Both the position numbers and the translations under genes were made by a program. Of a stretch of DNA of 64,000 nucleotides, positions 1-12,037 are shown piece by piece. The notes under the pieces are model-generated. The model was given only the letters and a program-made list of their open reading frames with translations. It searched no databases and had not been told where the DNA came from. The stretch comes from Symbiodinium natans (taxonomy: Eukaryota; Sar; Dinophyceae; Suessiales; Symbiodiniaceae): positions 501,909 through 565,908 of the forward strand of contig CAJNDS010002108.1 in NCBI GenBank assembly GCA_905221605.1. The letters are read 5' to 3'. The stretch's first letter is position 1. Every line of letters starts with the position of its first letter.

Positions 1-849
1 AATGACGATTTTGTACCAGACAGGCCAGACACAAGGAATGGCATGTGCAACCTTGATGAGATGATGCAAACATGAGGTAGGGGCCTGCCTCGCTGTACCA
101 GACTCAGAGGAATGGTACAACACGAAATGAAGTGGACATGAACAATGAAGGTGAGGGCCCTGCCAGCTACTCTATACAGAGTCCAGGCACAGACCAGTGC
201 AGGTACGTTTACCTGGGGTGTGGGGCGGAGCTTCGATGGGCAGAGCCACCCCCACACCCCCTCTGCCCCCCTGCACAAAAGAAATGAGGTCGACGGTTGA
301 AACCCTTGGCTACAGGGTTGGACACACACACACACACACTCAAGCAACCTTCCTGACAGCCAATACTGGTACCTCCGATCTGCGAGCCACATCAGCTTAG
401 ACAGGCTAAGCCTGCTGTCACTGAAGTACATCATGCTCCTGAATACCTCTGATGTTTCAAACTGGTGTTGACATTGCAATCTCCTGGGTGTCTTGGGGCA
501 TGAAGGTGAAATGACGATTTTGTACCAGACAGGCCAGACACAAGGAATGGCATGTGCAACCTTGATGAGATGATGCAAACATGAGGTAGGGTCCTGCCTC
601 GCTGTACCAGACTCAGAGGAATGGTACAACGCGAAATGAAGTGGACATGAACAATGAAGGTGAGGGCCCTGCCAGCTACTCTATACAGAGTCCAGGCACA
701 GACCAATGCAGGTACGTTTACCTGGGGTGTGGGGCGGAACTTCGATGGGCAGAGCCACCCCCACACCCCCTCTGCCCCCCTGCACAAAAGAAATGAGGTC
801 GACGGTTGAAACCCTTGGCTACAGGGTGGGACAGACACACACACACACA
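1..849. repeat. Tandem segmental duplication (509-bp offset)
   Basis: Bases 1-about 330 recur at 510-about 840 with only scattered substitutions. Both copies contain the same stretch running from AATGACGATTTTGTACC to the start of an AC run. In copy 1 the AC run is short (about 18 bases) and is followed by unique sequence at 340-509. In copy 2 it is expanded into the long microsatellite that follows. Short open frames in both copies mirror each other and show no recognisable protein, so this looks noncoding. Confidence 0.85.
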
Positions 850-1129
850 CAGACACAGACACACACACACACAGAGACACACACACACACAGAGACACAC
901 ACACACACACACACACAGAGACACACACACACACACAGAGACACACACACACACAGAGACACACACACACAGAGACACACACAGACACACACAGAGACAC
1001 ACACACACACCCACACAGAGACACAGACACAGACACACACAGAGACACAGACAAAGACAAAGACACAGACACAGACGCAGACGCAGTCACAGACACAGAC
1101 GCAGACGCAGTCACAGACACAGACACACC

Positions 1130-1184
<55 letters not shown>

Positions 1185-1575
1185 ACACACACAGAGACAC
1201 ACACACACACAGAGACACACAGAGACACACAGAGACACACAGAGACACACAGAGACACACAGACACAGAGACACACAGACACAGAGACACACAGAGACAC
1301 ACAGAGACACACACAGAGACACACACACACACACACCCACCCACCCACCCACCCACGCACCGACGCACGCACGCACGCACGCACGCACGAAGGCACGCAC
1401 GCACGCACGAAGGCACATCCACGCACGCACGCACATCCACGCACGCACGCACATCCATATCCACATCCACATCCGCATCCGCATCCACATCCACATCCAC
1501 ATCCCCACCCACCCACGCACCCACGCACGCACGCACGCAGACGAAGCACGCAGACGAAGCACGCAGAGGAAGCAC
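826..1575. repeat. Composite CA-rich microsatellite
   Basis: Ordered blocks are visible: (AC)n interrupted by GAGACAC units, a pure (AC)n stretch near 1133-1180, then CACCCAC, (GCAC)n, ACATCC units and finally GACGAAGCACGCA-like units. All six frames stay open for long distances because the units lack stop codons, giving Cys/Val/Leu- or Thr/His-rich artefact reading frames. Confidence 0.95.
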
Positions 1576-1844
1576 GCAGAAGAAGCACGAATTCATTTAT
1601 TGTGCAGATGGTATGTGTATTTTCGTACATATGCAAACAATGTGTTCCATTATATGTACATGTTCTGTGCCATTGTATGCCCGGTGGTAATCTGGATCTT
1701 CGTTGCGAAGAGATGAAAATCATCCTCGCATTCAGGTCCTGCCGCTGCAGTTCCGGGCCCTGTCCATTCTTCAATTTCAGGTCGCCTGGACAAGTCGCAA
1801 GCTGATGCGCGCTCGACTCGTACGTGATGCGGTAGCGCAGCCGA

Positions 1845-1892
1845 ACCCGAAACCCGAAACCCGAAACCCCTGACCCTAAACCCTAAACCCAA
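1845..1892. repeat. Interstitial telomere repeat, CCCTAAA sense, degenerate
   Basis: Several CCGAAAC variant units lead into CCCTAAACCCTAAACCC. Confidence 0.8.
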
Positions 1893-1995
1893 GTATGTTC
1901 GACAAGCTTTCGCCTGTTTGTTGCACGGCCTCTGCAGAGGCGATGCAGATGATTTTAACCACTGCGGGTCGCCCGCCTTGGCCCGGCCCGGAGGG

Positions 1996-2022
1996 GTTTA
2001 AGGGTTTAGGGTTTCAGGGTCG
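1996..2022. repeat. Interstitial telomere repeat, TTTAGGG sense
   Basis: About three degenerate units (GTTTAAGGGTTTAGGGTTTC). Confidence 0.75.
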
Positions 2023-2192
2023 GTCCATACCCATACATGCATGTAGAAATTTCAAGCGCGTAGCTGGTTTCTAGAGTTCTAGAGAATCCTTCTGGAAAAT
2101 CCTTCTTCAACCAAGTTTGACTTGCGGGCGGAGGGGGTCGGAAGGGTGGGGGCTGTCGGACGCACCGCGGCCAGAGACGAGACGAAAGCGGA

Positions 2193-2312
2193 ATGAACTC
2201 ACAAGTGTCGCCTTCAAATGCAGAATTTGCTCATGCCATACAGAGCTTCTTTGCGAAGCACCCATACTATAGAACACAGAACACCCAACCTCTCATGTCC
2301 GAAACTCAACAG
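2193..2312 (+). CDS. Candidate first coding exon, 40 codons, unknown protein
   Basis: An ATG at 2193 opens 40 codons that end CAG|GTTCGA, a plausible GT donor. The peptide begins MNSQVSPSNAEFAHAIQ and ends MSETQQ. It is polar, with a short aromatic/basic patch (FFAKHPYYR). I do not recognise a family. A CCCTAAA array follows within 40 bases, as expected if that array lies in the intron. No acceptable downstream exon was fixed. Confidence 0.35.
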
Positions 2313-2349
2313 GTTCGAGCCTCCCAAAACAGCCGGCACAGCCTGCAGA

Positions 2350-2400
2350 CCCTAAACCCCAAACCCTAAACCCCAAACCCTAAACCCTAAACCCTAAAGC
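2350..2400. repeat. Interstitial telomere repeat, CCCTAAA sense
   Basis: About seven units, with CCCCAAA variants interspersed. Confidence 0.9.
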
Positions 2401-2599
2401 ATCCGTGCTTAGGATTGAAGCGCCCGAGACCCTCGGCTTCAACCCAAAGCCCGCTTCTGTGAGGAGTTGCAGCTGCAGCTGCGCAGTGGCGCGCCGCAGG
2501 CAGAACTGGGATCCTACGTATAACAACCAGGATGGGGTATTAGGCCTTCAAATCCCCATAATGAACCCTGTAAAGGGCCTTTTAAGGGATTCTCATCCT

Positions 2600-3770
2600 G
2601 CACAGGGATCCTACATACTTCTTACTTCTTATCATTTTACATCATTGACCTTTTACGTCGGCCGTTCGGGGCCGGCTGTCGCATGAGGAACGGGCAGCCG
2701 GAAGACGGACCATCATGTCTAGTCATGGGGTGCTACGCATGTCACAGTTAGCTCAACATGTTTCGTACCATGCAGTACAACATCATGGAGCTTCATGTGC
2801 ACAGGCATCAATTGAGTCGGGACCTCAAGCAGCAGAACTTTGAGCAGGAGACAGGCAGATTCGACTGTCCTAAGCCGATTGGTCTTTTCAAAGTCTCCGG
2901 ACTGCACCATCCTCCGGGAAGCAACTGGACTTTGCAGAGTTGTAGTGTGCACTGTGCTTCCTGAATGTGCAACATGCTGCAGATATTGGGGCACCACGAG
3001 ATTCATGGGTCCCTTTGCAGTATCATCAAGCTCCCAGTCGTCGACAAGATTCCAAAGCAAGGGGTCGCACAACACCCACTTCCATGGACCCTAACTAAGA
3101 CCCAAGGCCAGACTTCAACTTGTTCCATCGAAACAAACTAAGTCATCTCTTCGACACATTCAAAAGCCCATCTCTTGTCCCTGCAGCTGGACAATTCAAG
3201 GTTTGTAGGGTTTTTGTATTTAACTCAGTAGCACCGATGCCTCGCTCTACAGTCACAGTCAAAGTGCAGACTCTGTTCCGTGTGCACTTGTCTTTGCCTG
3301 CAGGTTCACAGCAGGTAATGACCGATCAGTCCTGTGCACCCCGTAATCTTATCCGCCAGCCGGGTCGGTCGCGGGTCGGCTTCGGTGGCCAGAACTGGCA
3401 TGTCTGGAGCCGCGGAGAAGCAATGCCAGCTTGGCTCGAGAGTTGCCTGATGTTGTCTTTTGCCGGACTTGGGGCCCGGGTTCGTCATCAGGGGCTGCCG
3501 ACCATCCCTTGACACTGTGGCAGAGACGGTTAGGGACTTCCCCTGGTGTTGGATTCCACGTTCAGATGAAGGACAAACAGGCAGCTTTAAAAACTGGCGT
3601 TTTAGTCCCCCCTGCCAATCCCCCCTTCCCCCCTCCCCCCCCCTCCCCCTATTTATTAAATAGGACATCATGACTTGCCCGGGGTTTCCTTTGAATGCCC
3701 TGTGGTCCAGCTTATTCCAAGAAAAATCCACAGAAATCCTCCCTCAGAATCTCGAAGAGCCGAAACACTT
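2600..3770. other. Stretch without a convincing gene
   Basis: Several frames of 80-140 codons are open on both strands, but they overlap one another and show no recognised motif or clear splice pairs. A C-rich pyrimidine block lies at about 3607-3650. Confidence 0.4.
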
Positions 3771-3774
3771 AACC

Positions 3775-3905
3775 TTGAACTCTGTACCTAAAACTCTCTA
3801 ACGCCTCAACCCAATCCCTCAAACCTACTCAACCCAATCAAACCCTCAACTGGAAGGCCTCAAATCTCAACCAACCCTAACATCTGAGCCTAAACCCTCA
3901 ACCCA
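3775..3905. repeat. Decayed telomere-like sequence
   Basis: Runs of AACCCT/CCTCAAC/CCCTCAA units without strict 7-base periodicity, for example CCCAATCCCTCAAACC and CCTAAACCCTCAACCC. This suggests an old CCCTAAA array eroded by point mutation. Confidence 0.5.
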
Positions 3906-4807
3906 AAAAGCACCAGCTTTTTCGTGGCTTTTCCTGCTTTTTTGCCAACTTTCCTTGCTTCCCACAATTTCCGACAGTTTTCCAGCACTTTTTCCGGCTG
4001 TGCTGAAGAAACATGCTTGGAAGCGACAAGGGATGTGAATCTATGATCGTCGTTGAGCACAGCCAGGATGGCAACATCAAACCAAGAAATATGGCCATAG
4101 CAGAAGGTACTTCTCAGCAGATAGTGGACTCATTGACTCATTGCGGGGCGCACTTTCAGAACCTCAATAGCCATTCCATTTAGAATATTTAGAGTTCATG
4201 TATGGGAGCAGGAGAAGGAGGAGGAGGAGGCGAAAGTTGCGTATTTGGTCGCGAATCCTGTCACGCGGACCATGTCGCACAATGTCCATACAGGTCTGGT
4301 GCACCCGCCATCCCAGCCAGCCGCACTCACAAAATCACGGACCCAAAATAAGACATGCCTTTTTCAGCCCCACGGGCCACAAGGCGCCGGCGCGCCTACC
4401 AACAGCAAACTTGAACGGCGCAAATCAGGCGCTCAAGTTCCCAAAAAATTTCTTGGAGCTTGTCTGGGGCTTGGATACTTTGCCAAAGTCTTGGGCCCTG
4501 TTTCGAAGCTCCTTAGCTCCTCAAAGCTCCCGAGCTGCGGTGCTCAGTTCTTGGCTCCACCGCTTCGACCTTTCCTGGTGCGAGCTGTGTCAGGCGCGCT
4601 GGTGATGATGGGGTTTGGCATCCGGTTTGGCTGGGGTTTGGTCCATTTGCGGGCGGTTTGCGCCTTCAGACGGTGCCGCGCAGAGTTTGCGAAGCTCTAC
4701 TGGTACCAAGTTTTTGTGTTTTTGTTTTTCTGGTTCTGGCTTCTGGTGAGCGTATATATGCTTCCGAAGTGGTGAGTTTATAGATCGGGTGTCCTTTTCG
4801 GAGATAC

Positions 4808-4845
4808 ATCTATATATATATATATGTATATACGTATGTAGATAC
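4808..4845. repeat. TA/TG microsatellite
   Basis: (TA)n with TATGTATA interruptions. Confidence 0.8.
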
Positions 4846-5058
4846 ATGCGTGTCCACACTCTTTTTCGTCCTGAAATCAATGAGTTTGTGGATATGTGCT
4901 TTCTCGGTATGTATGAAGCTTCGTGCGGGGTTACAAGCTTCGGACTCGGTTTTAAGGATGTTTCGTGCACTTTGACAAGCTTCGCACTCGGCAGTATACG
5001 TTGTGCGCTTTGACTAGCTTCGGACTGGCTGTTTCAGAGTTTCTGAGTAGGGGGGCAG

Positions 5059-5109
5059 GGTGTGGGTGTGTGTGTGGGTGTGTGTGTGTGTGTGTATGTG
5101 TATGTGTGC
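5059..5109. repeat. GT microsatellite
   Basis: (TG)n with GGTG and TATG interruptions. Confidence 0.8.
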
Positions 5110-5221
5110 CCCAGACGCAGAATCTTTAAACAGCACACCCGAACTAAGGGTTAGGGCTGTCCGAACATGTGGGCATTCCTCAACATTCACACCCCCCCCC
5201 CTCCCCCCGCCATATCTACAG

Positions 5222-5263
5222 AATAGTTTCGTTCCCTATGAGAAGATTGAGAACCCAATGCAA
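5222..5263 (+). CDS. Candidate 14-codon internal exon
   Basis: A strong C-rich pyrimidine tract ends CATATCTACAG| and the open stretch ends ATGCAA|GTAAGA, the best GT donor consensus in this part of the window. The 42 nt encode NSFVPYEKIENPMQ in phase 0 at both ends. There is no recognised family; support comes from splice sites only. Confidence 0.35.
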
Positions 5264-6228
5264 GTAAGAAAACATCTCTCGAGCAATGTTTTTGTCAAAA
5301 ACTCCCATGTCACCAAGCTGCTCGAGACGGCTCTGTGCCTCTCAAGAGAAGGTTGAACAGATAAGGATGAGGATCGACTCGGACCAACCCGAAACCCCAA
5401 AGCACTCGCAGGGTCTGCATTGCCCCTTAAGATCCCTGAGGCGGGTCCTGGCGTTTTCGATTGGCAAGTGGAGGCCGTGGTGCTAGTCGCCCCCTGCGGG
5501 CCTCAAATTCCAATACAGCTTTCGGATTTGGAGGAGCGACTCCACTGGCCTAGGGTTCTTCCGAAAAGCCCGAAACTCCCTGGCCCGAAAAAACTCATTC
5601 GCAGGGCCTTGAGAAGTTCTAGACACTTGGCAATGTCATGCCAACGCTCGAACGGCCAGAGCCCCGCGTCCTCGAACCCCTGAAGATCTTTCATGCCATC
5701 TCCGAAGCCAGGCACGCCCACGGCCCGTTCTGCGGCCAGCCTTAAGTGCATCTCTTTGAGAGCTCAAAAGCAGAGAGAGGTTGGGTGCAGTCAAACTTTT
5801 AAGTTTTTTCGGTTACTCTGCCTGAATCACTTGGTTTCTGCCTGTAGAGAGGATGTGGAAAGATCATGCGCGCTTTACTACACTTCTCCCATTTTCCCAT
5901 TCTCCATCATGCGCTTGTTAAAGTTGTCGGCGGATGTGGAGGGGGGATATGCTATCGCGATTAATGAGGCTTTGGGCTCGCGGCTCATTATTTCTGATTG
6001 GCGTGTGGGCTTGCGAACTCCTGGCCTAGCTCCCGGGATCTGTCGAGTTGAGTCAGTGCAAGGGTCCGTGTCTTTGCAGTCACACTTCAATGACGGCTAA
6101 GTCACGAAAGCTAGCTCCTTGGAGCTCGCGAGAGTTGTCGTTTACAAGAATTCTCTCTAGTGTTCAGCTGGGTCAAAAAGCGACTCCGACCCTTAAGTGG
6201 TCTGAAAATCAGAGAGATAAAGGGCTGT

Positions 6229-6380
6229 GGAGGGGGGGGCCCCCCCCCCTCCCCCCCCTTATAGGATTGACAAAATCAATCTTAAGGTGTCCCCCCCCCC
6301 CCTCCTTTCAGGGTCGCCTGAATTGATTTCTGGGGAGGGGGGGGGGGGCCCCCCCCCCCCCCCCCCCTTTTGGCCCCCCC
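6229..6380. repeat. Paired poly-G/poly-C blocks able to form hairpins
   Basis: At 6231-6260 and again at 6329-6367 a run of 8-13 G is followed directly by a run of 10-20 C, so each block is self-complementary. Further C runs with CTCC interruptions follow. Confidence 0.75.
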
Positions 6381-6485
6381 CTCCCTTTTCAGGCTTCCCC
6401 CTCCGTCTTGGTCAGGCCCTGCGCCTGACTCGAAAGAAGCTTGCTTGTCAGCCGCGTTTCTAGCTTTCGTGGCCCCGATCTCAAG

Positions 6486-6596
6486 TTTTGCCTAGTAGTA
6501 GAGTAGGTAACCTTTAACCTTTTTGGGTAGTACAGTCCCTTAACATCCCAAAGGTTAACCTTTAATTCCCCCAGGTTACTGGACAACTAGGTTTGC
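6486..6596. mobile_element. Possible short terminal-inverted-repeat element
   Basis: The left end contains CCTAGTAGTAGAGTAGGTAACC, whose complement is approximated at the right end by GGTTACTGGACAACTAGG. Inner AGGTTAACC/TTTAACCTTT segments are also roughly inverted. Only one copy was seen in this window. Confidence 0.4.
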
Positions 6597-6689
6597 TCTA
6601 CGGACTATGAAATCAGATTTCTGAATTCTCGCGCCCGAGATAGAGGCATCTCTCCTTCCAGGCTGGGTAGCACCTGCCCACAAATCCAG

Positions 6690-6714
6690 CAACCCTAAAC
6701 CCTAAACCCTAAAC
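6690..6714. repeat. Interstitial telomere repeat, CCCTAAA sense
   Basis: About three perfect units. Confidence 0.85.
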
Positions 6715-6954
6715 CATTTTGCTGCTGCAAGCCTTTTTTTTCCGAGAGCACCGACAAAAGCACAAGTAGCCAGCGAGGCAGCAGTTTTGTCTAAGATTCG
6801 ACATGTACTCATGAGAAAGAAGTTCCTGAACAATTACCGCAAGAAGCCCCAACACCTCATTCTGCAGCAGTGGTAGCCGCCCAGGACTAAGTGAGTCATA
6901 TTCTGGTTTCACTGGTTTCCGGTTCAAAATGTTCCCTCAGCAAGCACTCTGTAG

Positions 6955-7211
6955 CAAGCCATCAATGCAGTTGCCATGGACCCTCCGAAGCTGCCAAACA
7001 AGCTGCTGTCCAAGAAGGACCCATCGGGTGCGAGATGCAGCTTGCCCTTTGAGCAGACCATTGAGAAGTGGCGACTCCACATGTCAGCCCATACTACATA
7101 GCCAGAAGTTGTCCGATATTGCCCGTTTGGAGAAGCACCGCGCAGAGACTCCCACGCATGTCAGCTTCGGATTGCCGCTGCCATCTTCCGAAGTAGCTGC
7201 TGTTCAGCAGG
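6955..7211 (+). CDS. Candidate two-exon coding segment, unknown protein
   Basis: After CTGTAG| the frame 6955-7027 reads QAIN..MDPPKLPNKLLSKKDPS and meets a GTGCGA donor. After CATAGCCAG| at 7106, phase 1 continues EVVRYCPFGEAPRR and runs to about 7211 before a GTGGAG donor. The implied intron is 78 nt. Alternatively, the first frame reads straight through to a stop at 7102, or a different phase of the second exon (KLSDIARLEKHRAET..) is used. Frame choice is uncertain and no family is recognised. Confidence 0.35.
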
Positions 7212-7214
7212 GTG

Positions 7215-8340
7215 GAGATAATCGAAATGATGTTTTTTCACTCGCGCGTTCTCTGGCCTCAGTTGTCCCTTATAGATACATATTGAGAGTTTTCTGAGTT
7301 TTGTGGACATGCCCCAGAAGCGCATAAAAGCGCAGGTGTGGGTCGTGCTGATCGGATGCTGTGGTTGAGCCCTCAGAGTTGCAAGCGGCAGATGGTCGCT
7401 TTGACAAGGCTGAACATCTCTATATCCCCCTTGGAAATCATTCTTTTATTTTTGTTTATACAAAACCCAAGAGGATATTAAACAACACTATTTTTATTAA
7501 GGTTCTGAGGGGAGTATAGATCTAGGCCCATTGGAGTCAAGCGAGACATGCCCACGTGGCAAACATTCTCTTACTGGCTCAGGCTGTCTTAGGAATGAGG
7601 GAAGAGCACTTGATTGACCTTCAATGTTTCCCCAGCTTCAGCAGTAGCTCATGCCACAAGTCAAAGTGGCAAAACAACCCACGTCTTTGACCAGAACTGG
7701 ACCTGGGAACCCTTCATCCCAGCCCAATCTGCCCCGTGCAATGCTAACAAGAATTTGCAGATCACCACACAGGTCCCAACTCATAAGCCGCAGGGGCAGG
7801 GTGCTTGAATCAGTCTCTGAAGCACTGGTTCTATCGCCCTCACCTTGCTCTTGAAGCCTTGAGCTAGTAGATTGTGATTCGAAGCCATGGCCCAGAGCAG
7901 CGGCTACGGCGGAATGAGCCGTGAAGCTCAGCATGCCAGGGAGTGTCGGGGTCCATCGGAGCATGTTGATCCACGGGCTTTCGGAAACCATCCCTAGACC
8001 GAAGCAGCGTGTCGAGCTGGGCAATGCGAAGTAGCGCGAGCATCATGGGCATCAGCCACGCGCATGTTGGCTAATCGATCGTGGGCATGCTTGGCGTGCC
8101 GGGGTGGAGCAAGTGCTGCTGCCTAAGCCTGGCAAGGTGAAAGAGCTGCTACCAATGAAGTGTGTTGTCACTCCGAACTGTTTGATACTGGCGTGTGTGC
8201 GTGAGAGGGAGAGGTTAGTGTGGGGTTTAGTTTCAAAGCGTGCAAGCGCGACACTGGGATTGTCTGCCATACCAGCAGGATGGGAAAGTCTTGCACTGGG
8301 CAGTTCATGTTACAGTCAACCAAGTTTCTTCGAAAATCAC
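7215..8340. other. Stretch without a supported gene
   Basis: Contains an AT-rich interval at about 7436-7520 and overlapping open frames of 60-130 codons on both strands. None has a recognisable motif or matched splice sites. Confidence 0.35.
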
Positions 8341-8527
<187 letters not shown>

Positions 8528-8651
8528 GCCGATTGCTGATGCAAAAGTTGCTCCATGTACGGACTGTCTCGAAATGACTCGCTTTTCCGAGGTCGGATAG
8601 CTCCTGGCCTGGCTTGGCCAATGCCGGACACTGAAAATGGCTTTCGATATG

Positions 8652-8720
8652 GTTTAGGGTTTAGGGTTTGGGGTTTGGGGTTTGGGGTTTGGGGTTTGGG
8701 GTTTAGGGTTTAGGGTTAGG
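8652..8720. repeat. Interstitial telomere repeat, TTTAGGG sense with TTTGGGG variants
   Basis: About ten units; the central five are TTTGGGG. Confidence 0.95.
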
Positions 8721-9276
8721 TGAGATGTGCTCGCGTGTGCGCATGACACCCTAGACCACGGGTGTTGCGGTCGCACCCGCTTTCAGTTTGCAGTGACATC
8801 GAACGCAGGGGGCCGGAAAGGTGGGGAGAGGCCCTCGGTTAATCGAAGATTGACCCGGTGTGTGGTAGCATTACGGGCTTCACCTTCGCTCATCCCTCGC
8901 CTCCTTTGGTTCTGCACCATTCTGTCCTGTCCAACGGCCGCAATTTTGTCACAGTTCCAGTTTTGCATCATCTCATTGTGTGTTCACATGTCCTGGCTCG
9001 GCTGAACAAACCGTGTTCTTCACATTGGTAACAGACTGCTTCCTGCTTGTTTTGGTAGTAGTGTTTGTGGTAGTGCTGCGCGTGCAGTGTATGTACATGT
9101 GTTTGTTCTGCTTGCTTGCTGCGTGTATTGCTTGTGTATTGTGTGAGTGGCGGCATCACAGCATACACAGAGAGCTAGGAGCGATGGAGTGATGCCTCTG
9201 ATGTAGAGACCAGCCAGTCTTGCGCTCCTTCGTTGAGCAGCGGCGTGCACATTGGCATACAGTGCTGATGCAGGAT

Positions 9277-9375
9277 GGGGGTTACGATCTCACGGGTACC
9301 TTCCTGGGGTCCTTATTACAAGGCGTTCCTACTACTCGGCTATGTTAGGGGTCCCTTTTTTTCGCATAAGCCCCC
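9277..9375 (+). mobile_element. Family A short inverted-repeat (introner-like) element
   Basis: Begins GGGGGTTACGA..GGGTACC and ends CCCTTTTTTCGCATAAGCCCCC, with the family core GGTCCTTATTACAAGG..CCTACTACT. The base pair right after the terminal C run is AG, followed by an open frame. Confidence 0.7.
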
Positions 9376-9599
9376 AGATAACATGCGCGCATTGGCATTG
9401 CGTCCATGTCCTCAGGGCGATGCAGCCTTATCTGAACCCCATGTCTCCTCGCGGCTTTGAGGAGCGCACGAGGGGGTGCTTCGGTGTTGGAAGGATGGTG
9501 GGCGTTCCCACTGCTTCAAACATAATTATATATACATATATTTAAGGGGCTGCGCCCATGGGCGGGCAGCGCACGCAGAAGCCCGGGGCGAGCAGTTTC

Positions 9600-9760
9600 T
9601 AAGCATGTTGAGGCCCCTAAACTCCATTAAAATCTCTAAGCGCTAAGTTTCTAAGCATCTTCAGGCCCCTAAACTCCCTTCAAATCTCTAAGCGTTTGAG
9701 GCTCCTAGACTCCCTTAACGTTTCTCAGCACTTTATAAGGCCCCTAAACTCCCTTTTTCC
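9600..9760. repeat. Minisatellite, about 55-bp units
   Basis: Four imperfect copies of a unit containing AGGCCCCTAAACTCCC..AATCTCTAAGC. Confidence 0.75.
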
Positions 9761-9785
9761 TAGCCCCGGGCTTAGACACGTCGCT

Positions 9786-9925
9786 TATGCCCGCCCTTTG
9801 GGGGGCATCATGCTCCTGATGCGCCGGGGTCCCGCCCCGGGAGCCGCTGATGCTCCTGATGCGCGCCTGGGGGTCCCGGGCTGGACCCGCTGATGCTCAT
9901 GATGCGCGCCCTCTGGGGGCCTCCG
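9786..9925. repeat. GC-rich minisatellite, about 50-bp units
   Basis: Three units built on GCTGATGCTCCTGATGCGC and GGGGTCCCG. Confidence 0.75.
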
Positions 9926-10169
9926 TGGCGACGCAAAAAAACCACGAAAAAAAAACCGTTCACCGGCGGCACGCGGGGGTCGGCGGCACTGGCGTCCGGC
10001 CTAATTCTGCTTCGCAGAAGGCCAGAGGCCAGCAAGGCTATTCCCGGGACGACCCGGGCTAAAAGGTCCGCATTTGCTCGGTCCTTTGGGGACCTCGCGC
10101 TGCCCGATTTAATGGCTACCGCCAGTGCCGCCGACCCCAGACCCAAGACAGTCGCATTGAGGCGGAAGG

Positions 10170-10707
10170 CAGGGTGGAGCGCGGGCAGGCGGGGGGGGGC
10201 GGGGGCGGTGGGGGTGGAAAGGGGGGCGGCGGGGGTGGGGGGTGTGGGTGACGGTAGAGGGTTGGTGTCGGATTAGGGAGTTGGGGGCGGAAGGCAGGGG
10301 TGGACTGGGGGGCATAGAGATGAAGAAGCGATGAGAGCGGTGAGAGTGGGGGGGCGGTCGGATGGTGCACGATGGTGGGAGGGGGTAATGATGAGGGCTG
10401 GGGAGGGTTGGTGGGAGGGTTAGGGAGTGGGGGTGGGAGAGGGTGGGGGCGGCTGGCGGCCTGCCAGCTCTGGTGAGAGGGTTGGGGCGGAAGGCAGGGT
10501 GGAGCGCGGCGGGTGGACAGGGGAGGTGACGGTCGAGGGTTGGTGGAGTTGGGGGCGGAAGGCAGGGGAGTGATGAGAGCGGGGAGGCGGTCAGGGCGGG
10601 CGTGGATTGGAATCCCTCAAACTAAAGATTTGTCAGGGGCGGAGTAGGTGGGTAGGGGCCTAGGAGGGAAGGGATGGGGGGGGTGGGGGGGTGGGGGGGG
10701 GTTTCAG
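10170..10707. repeat. G-rich diverged minisatellite
   Basis: Recurrent GGGGCGGAAGGCAGGG, GAGGGTTGGTG and GATGAGAGCGG motifs, with strong G-strand bias up to the assembly gap. Confidence 0.7.
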
Positions 10708-10807
10708 NNNNNNNNNNNNNNNNNNNNNNNNNNNNNNNNNNNNNNNNNNNNNNNNNNNNNNNNNNNNNNNNNNNNNNNNNNNNNNNNNNNNNNNNNNNNN
10801 NNNNNNN
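10708..10807. other. Assembly gap, 100 N
   Basis: Exactly 100 N, flanked on both sides by G runs. The round length suggests a placeholder of unknown true size. Confidence 0.99.
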
Positions 10808-10814
10808 GGGGGGG

Positions 10815-11524
10815 TGGGGGGGGGTGGGGGGGGGGCGGGAAGGGCGGAGGGGGCGGGCATGCACTGGGGCCCATGGGGCGAGGGGGCATGGAGCCATGGG
10901 ACCATAGGGCCATGGAGCCTTTAAAGTCAGCACACATGGAGAAAAGGGGCATAGGCCAGCGGGCTAGAGCATGGGACCATGGGACCATGGGGCCATGAGC
11001 CATGGCGGGGGGGGCGGGAAGTGCGGAAAAACGGAGGGGGGCATGGGGCCAGGGACATTGAGCCATGGGGCCATGCAGCCATAGGGCCATAGCGGGGTGG
11101 GCGGAAGGGCGGGAAGCGGGAAGGGCGGAACCCTTCAAAGTCAGCTTATAAAGTCAGCTTATAGAAGAGAAGGGCGTGGGGCCACGAGGCATGGAGCCAT
11201 GGGACCATGGGGGGCCATGAGCCATAGCGGGGTGGGCATGCACTGGGGCCCTTTAAAGTCAGCTTATCGAAGACAGGCGTGGGGTCATGGGCCCATGAGC
11301 CATGGGGGAAGGGCCCTTTAAAGTCAGCGCAAAGCCATGGGCGGGCCCTTTTATGGGACCATGGGGCCATGGGGCCATGAGCCATGGCGGGCGGAGCGGG
11401 CGGGAAGGGCGGGAAGGGTGGGAAGGGCGGGAAGGGCGGGAAGGGCGGAGGGGGCGGGCATGGACTGGGGCCCTTTAAAGTCAGCTTAGAAGAAAGGGGC
11501 ATGGGGCCAGGAGGCATGAAGCCA

Positions 11525-11592
<68 letters not shown>

Positions 11593-11700
11593 TGCACTGA
11601 AACCCTTTAAACCACCTGAATGGATGGGGTGGGGGGGGGTCAAAGGTCCAATTCAAGGCGTCATGGGTGAGGGCGATGGGTGGCGGGGTTTGGGCATGCA
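10815..11700. repeat. Minisatellite with CCATGGGGCCATG and CCCTTTAAAGTCAGC motifs
   Basis: CCCTTTAAAGTCAGC or a close variant recurs near 10917, 11131, 11249, 11307 and 11470. Between copies lie blocks of GGGCCATGGG..GAGCCATGG and GGCGGGAAGG. Unit length is irregular (about 60-210 bp). Open frames here are repeat artefacts. Confidence 0.8.
11526..11590. repeat. Poly-G tract, 65 G
   Basis: Uninterrupted G from 11526 to 11590. Its true length may be uncertain because long homopolymers are hard to sequence. Confidence 0.9.
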
Positions 11701-11820
11701 CTGAAGCCAAACAATGCAAAAACACTCCAATTCAAGGTGTCATGAGCAGCATGCTGTGAGAGCGGGTGAGGGCGGTGAGGGCGGTGGGGGGTCTTCACTG
11801 ACGCCGCCCTGGGGTCGGCG

Positions 11821-11897
11821 GATATATATATGTACATACTATATCGTACATATATATATATATGTATGTATATATATATATATGTATATATATATGT
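11821..11897. repeat. TA/TATG microsatellite
   Basis: Alternating TA with GTAC and ATGTATG interruptions. Confidence 0.9.
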
Positions 11898-12017
11898 AAA
11901 CCTCTATAAGCCCCATACTTGTCGATTATCCCTGCAATCGCCTTCCCAACTGAAGCTGCAGGACCTGGTATCGCCCAGGCCGGCTTTGAATTGTGCATTT
12001 GTTGAAGCTAAAGTCAA

Positions 12018-12037
12018 TAGGGTTTAGGGTTTAGGGT
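12018..12037. repeat. Interstitial telomere repeat, TTTAGGG sense
   Basis: About 2.5 units. Confidence 0.8.

Noticed and set aside
431-1774. Open frames of up to 447 codons (Cys/Val/Leu- or Thr/His-rich) on both strands
   Set aside because: They are translations of CA-type microsatellite units without stop codons; all frames are equally open and there is no domain.
2305-2325. GGTTCGAGCC resembling a tRNA T-arm
   Set aside because: No anticodon arm or acceptor stem could be paired around it.
10622-11643. Gly- or Pro-rich frames across the gap and G-rich minisatellites
   Set aside because: They include N codons and homopolymers; no protein features.
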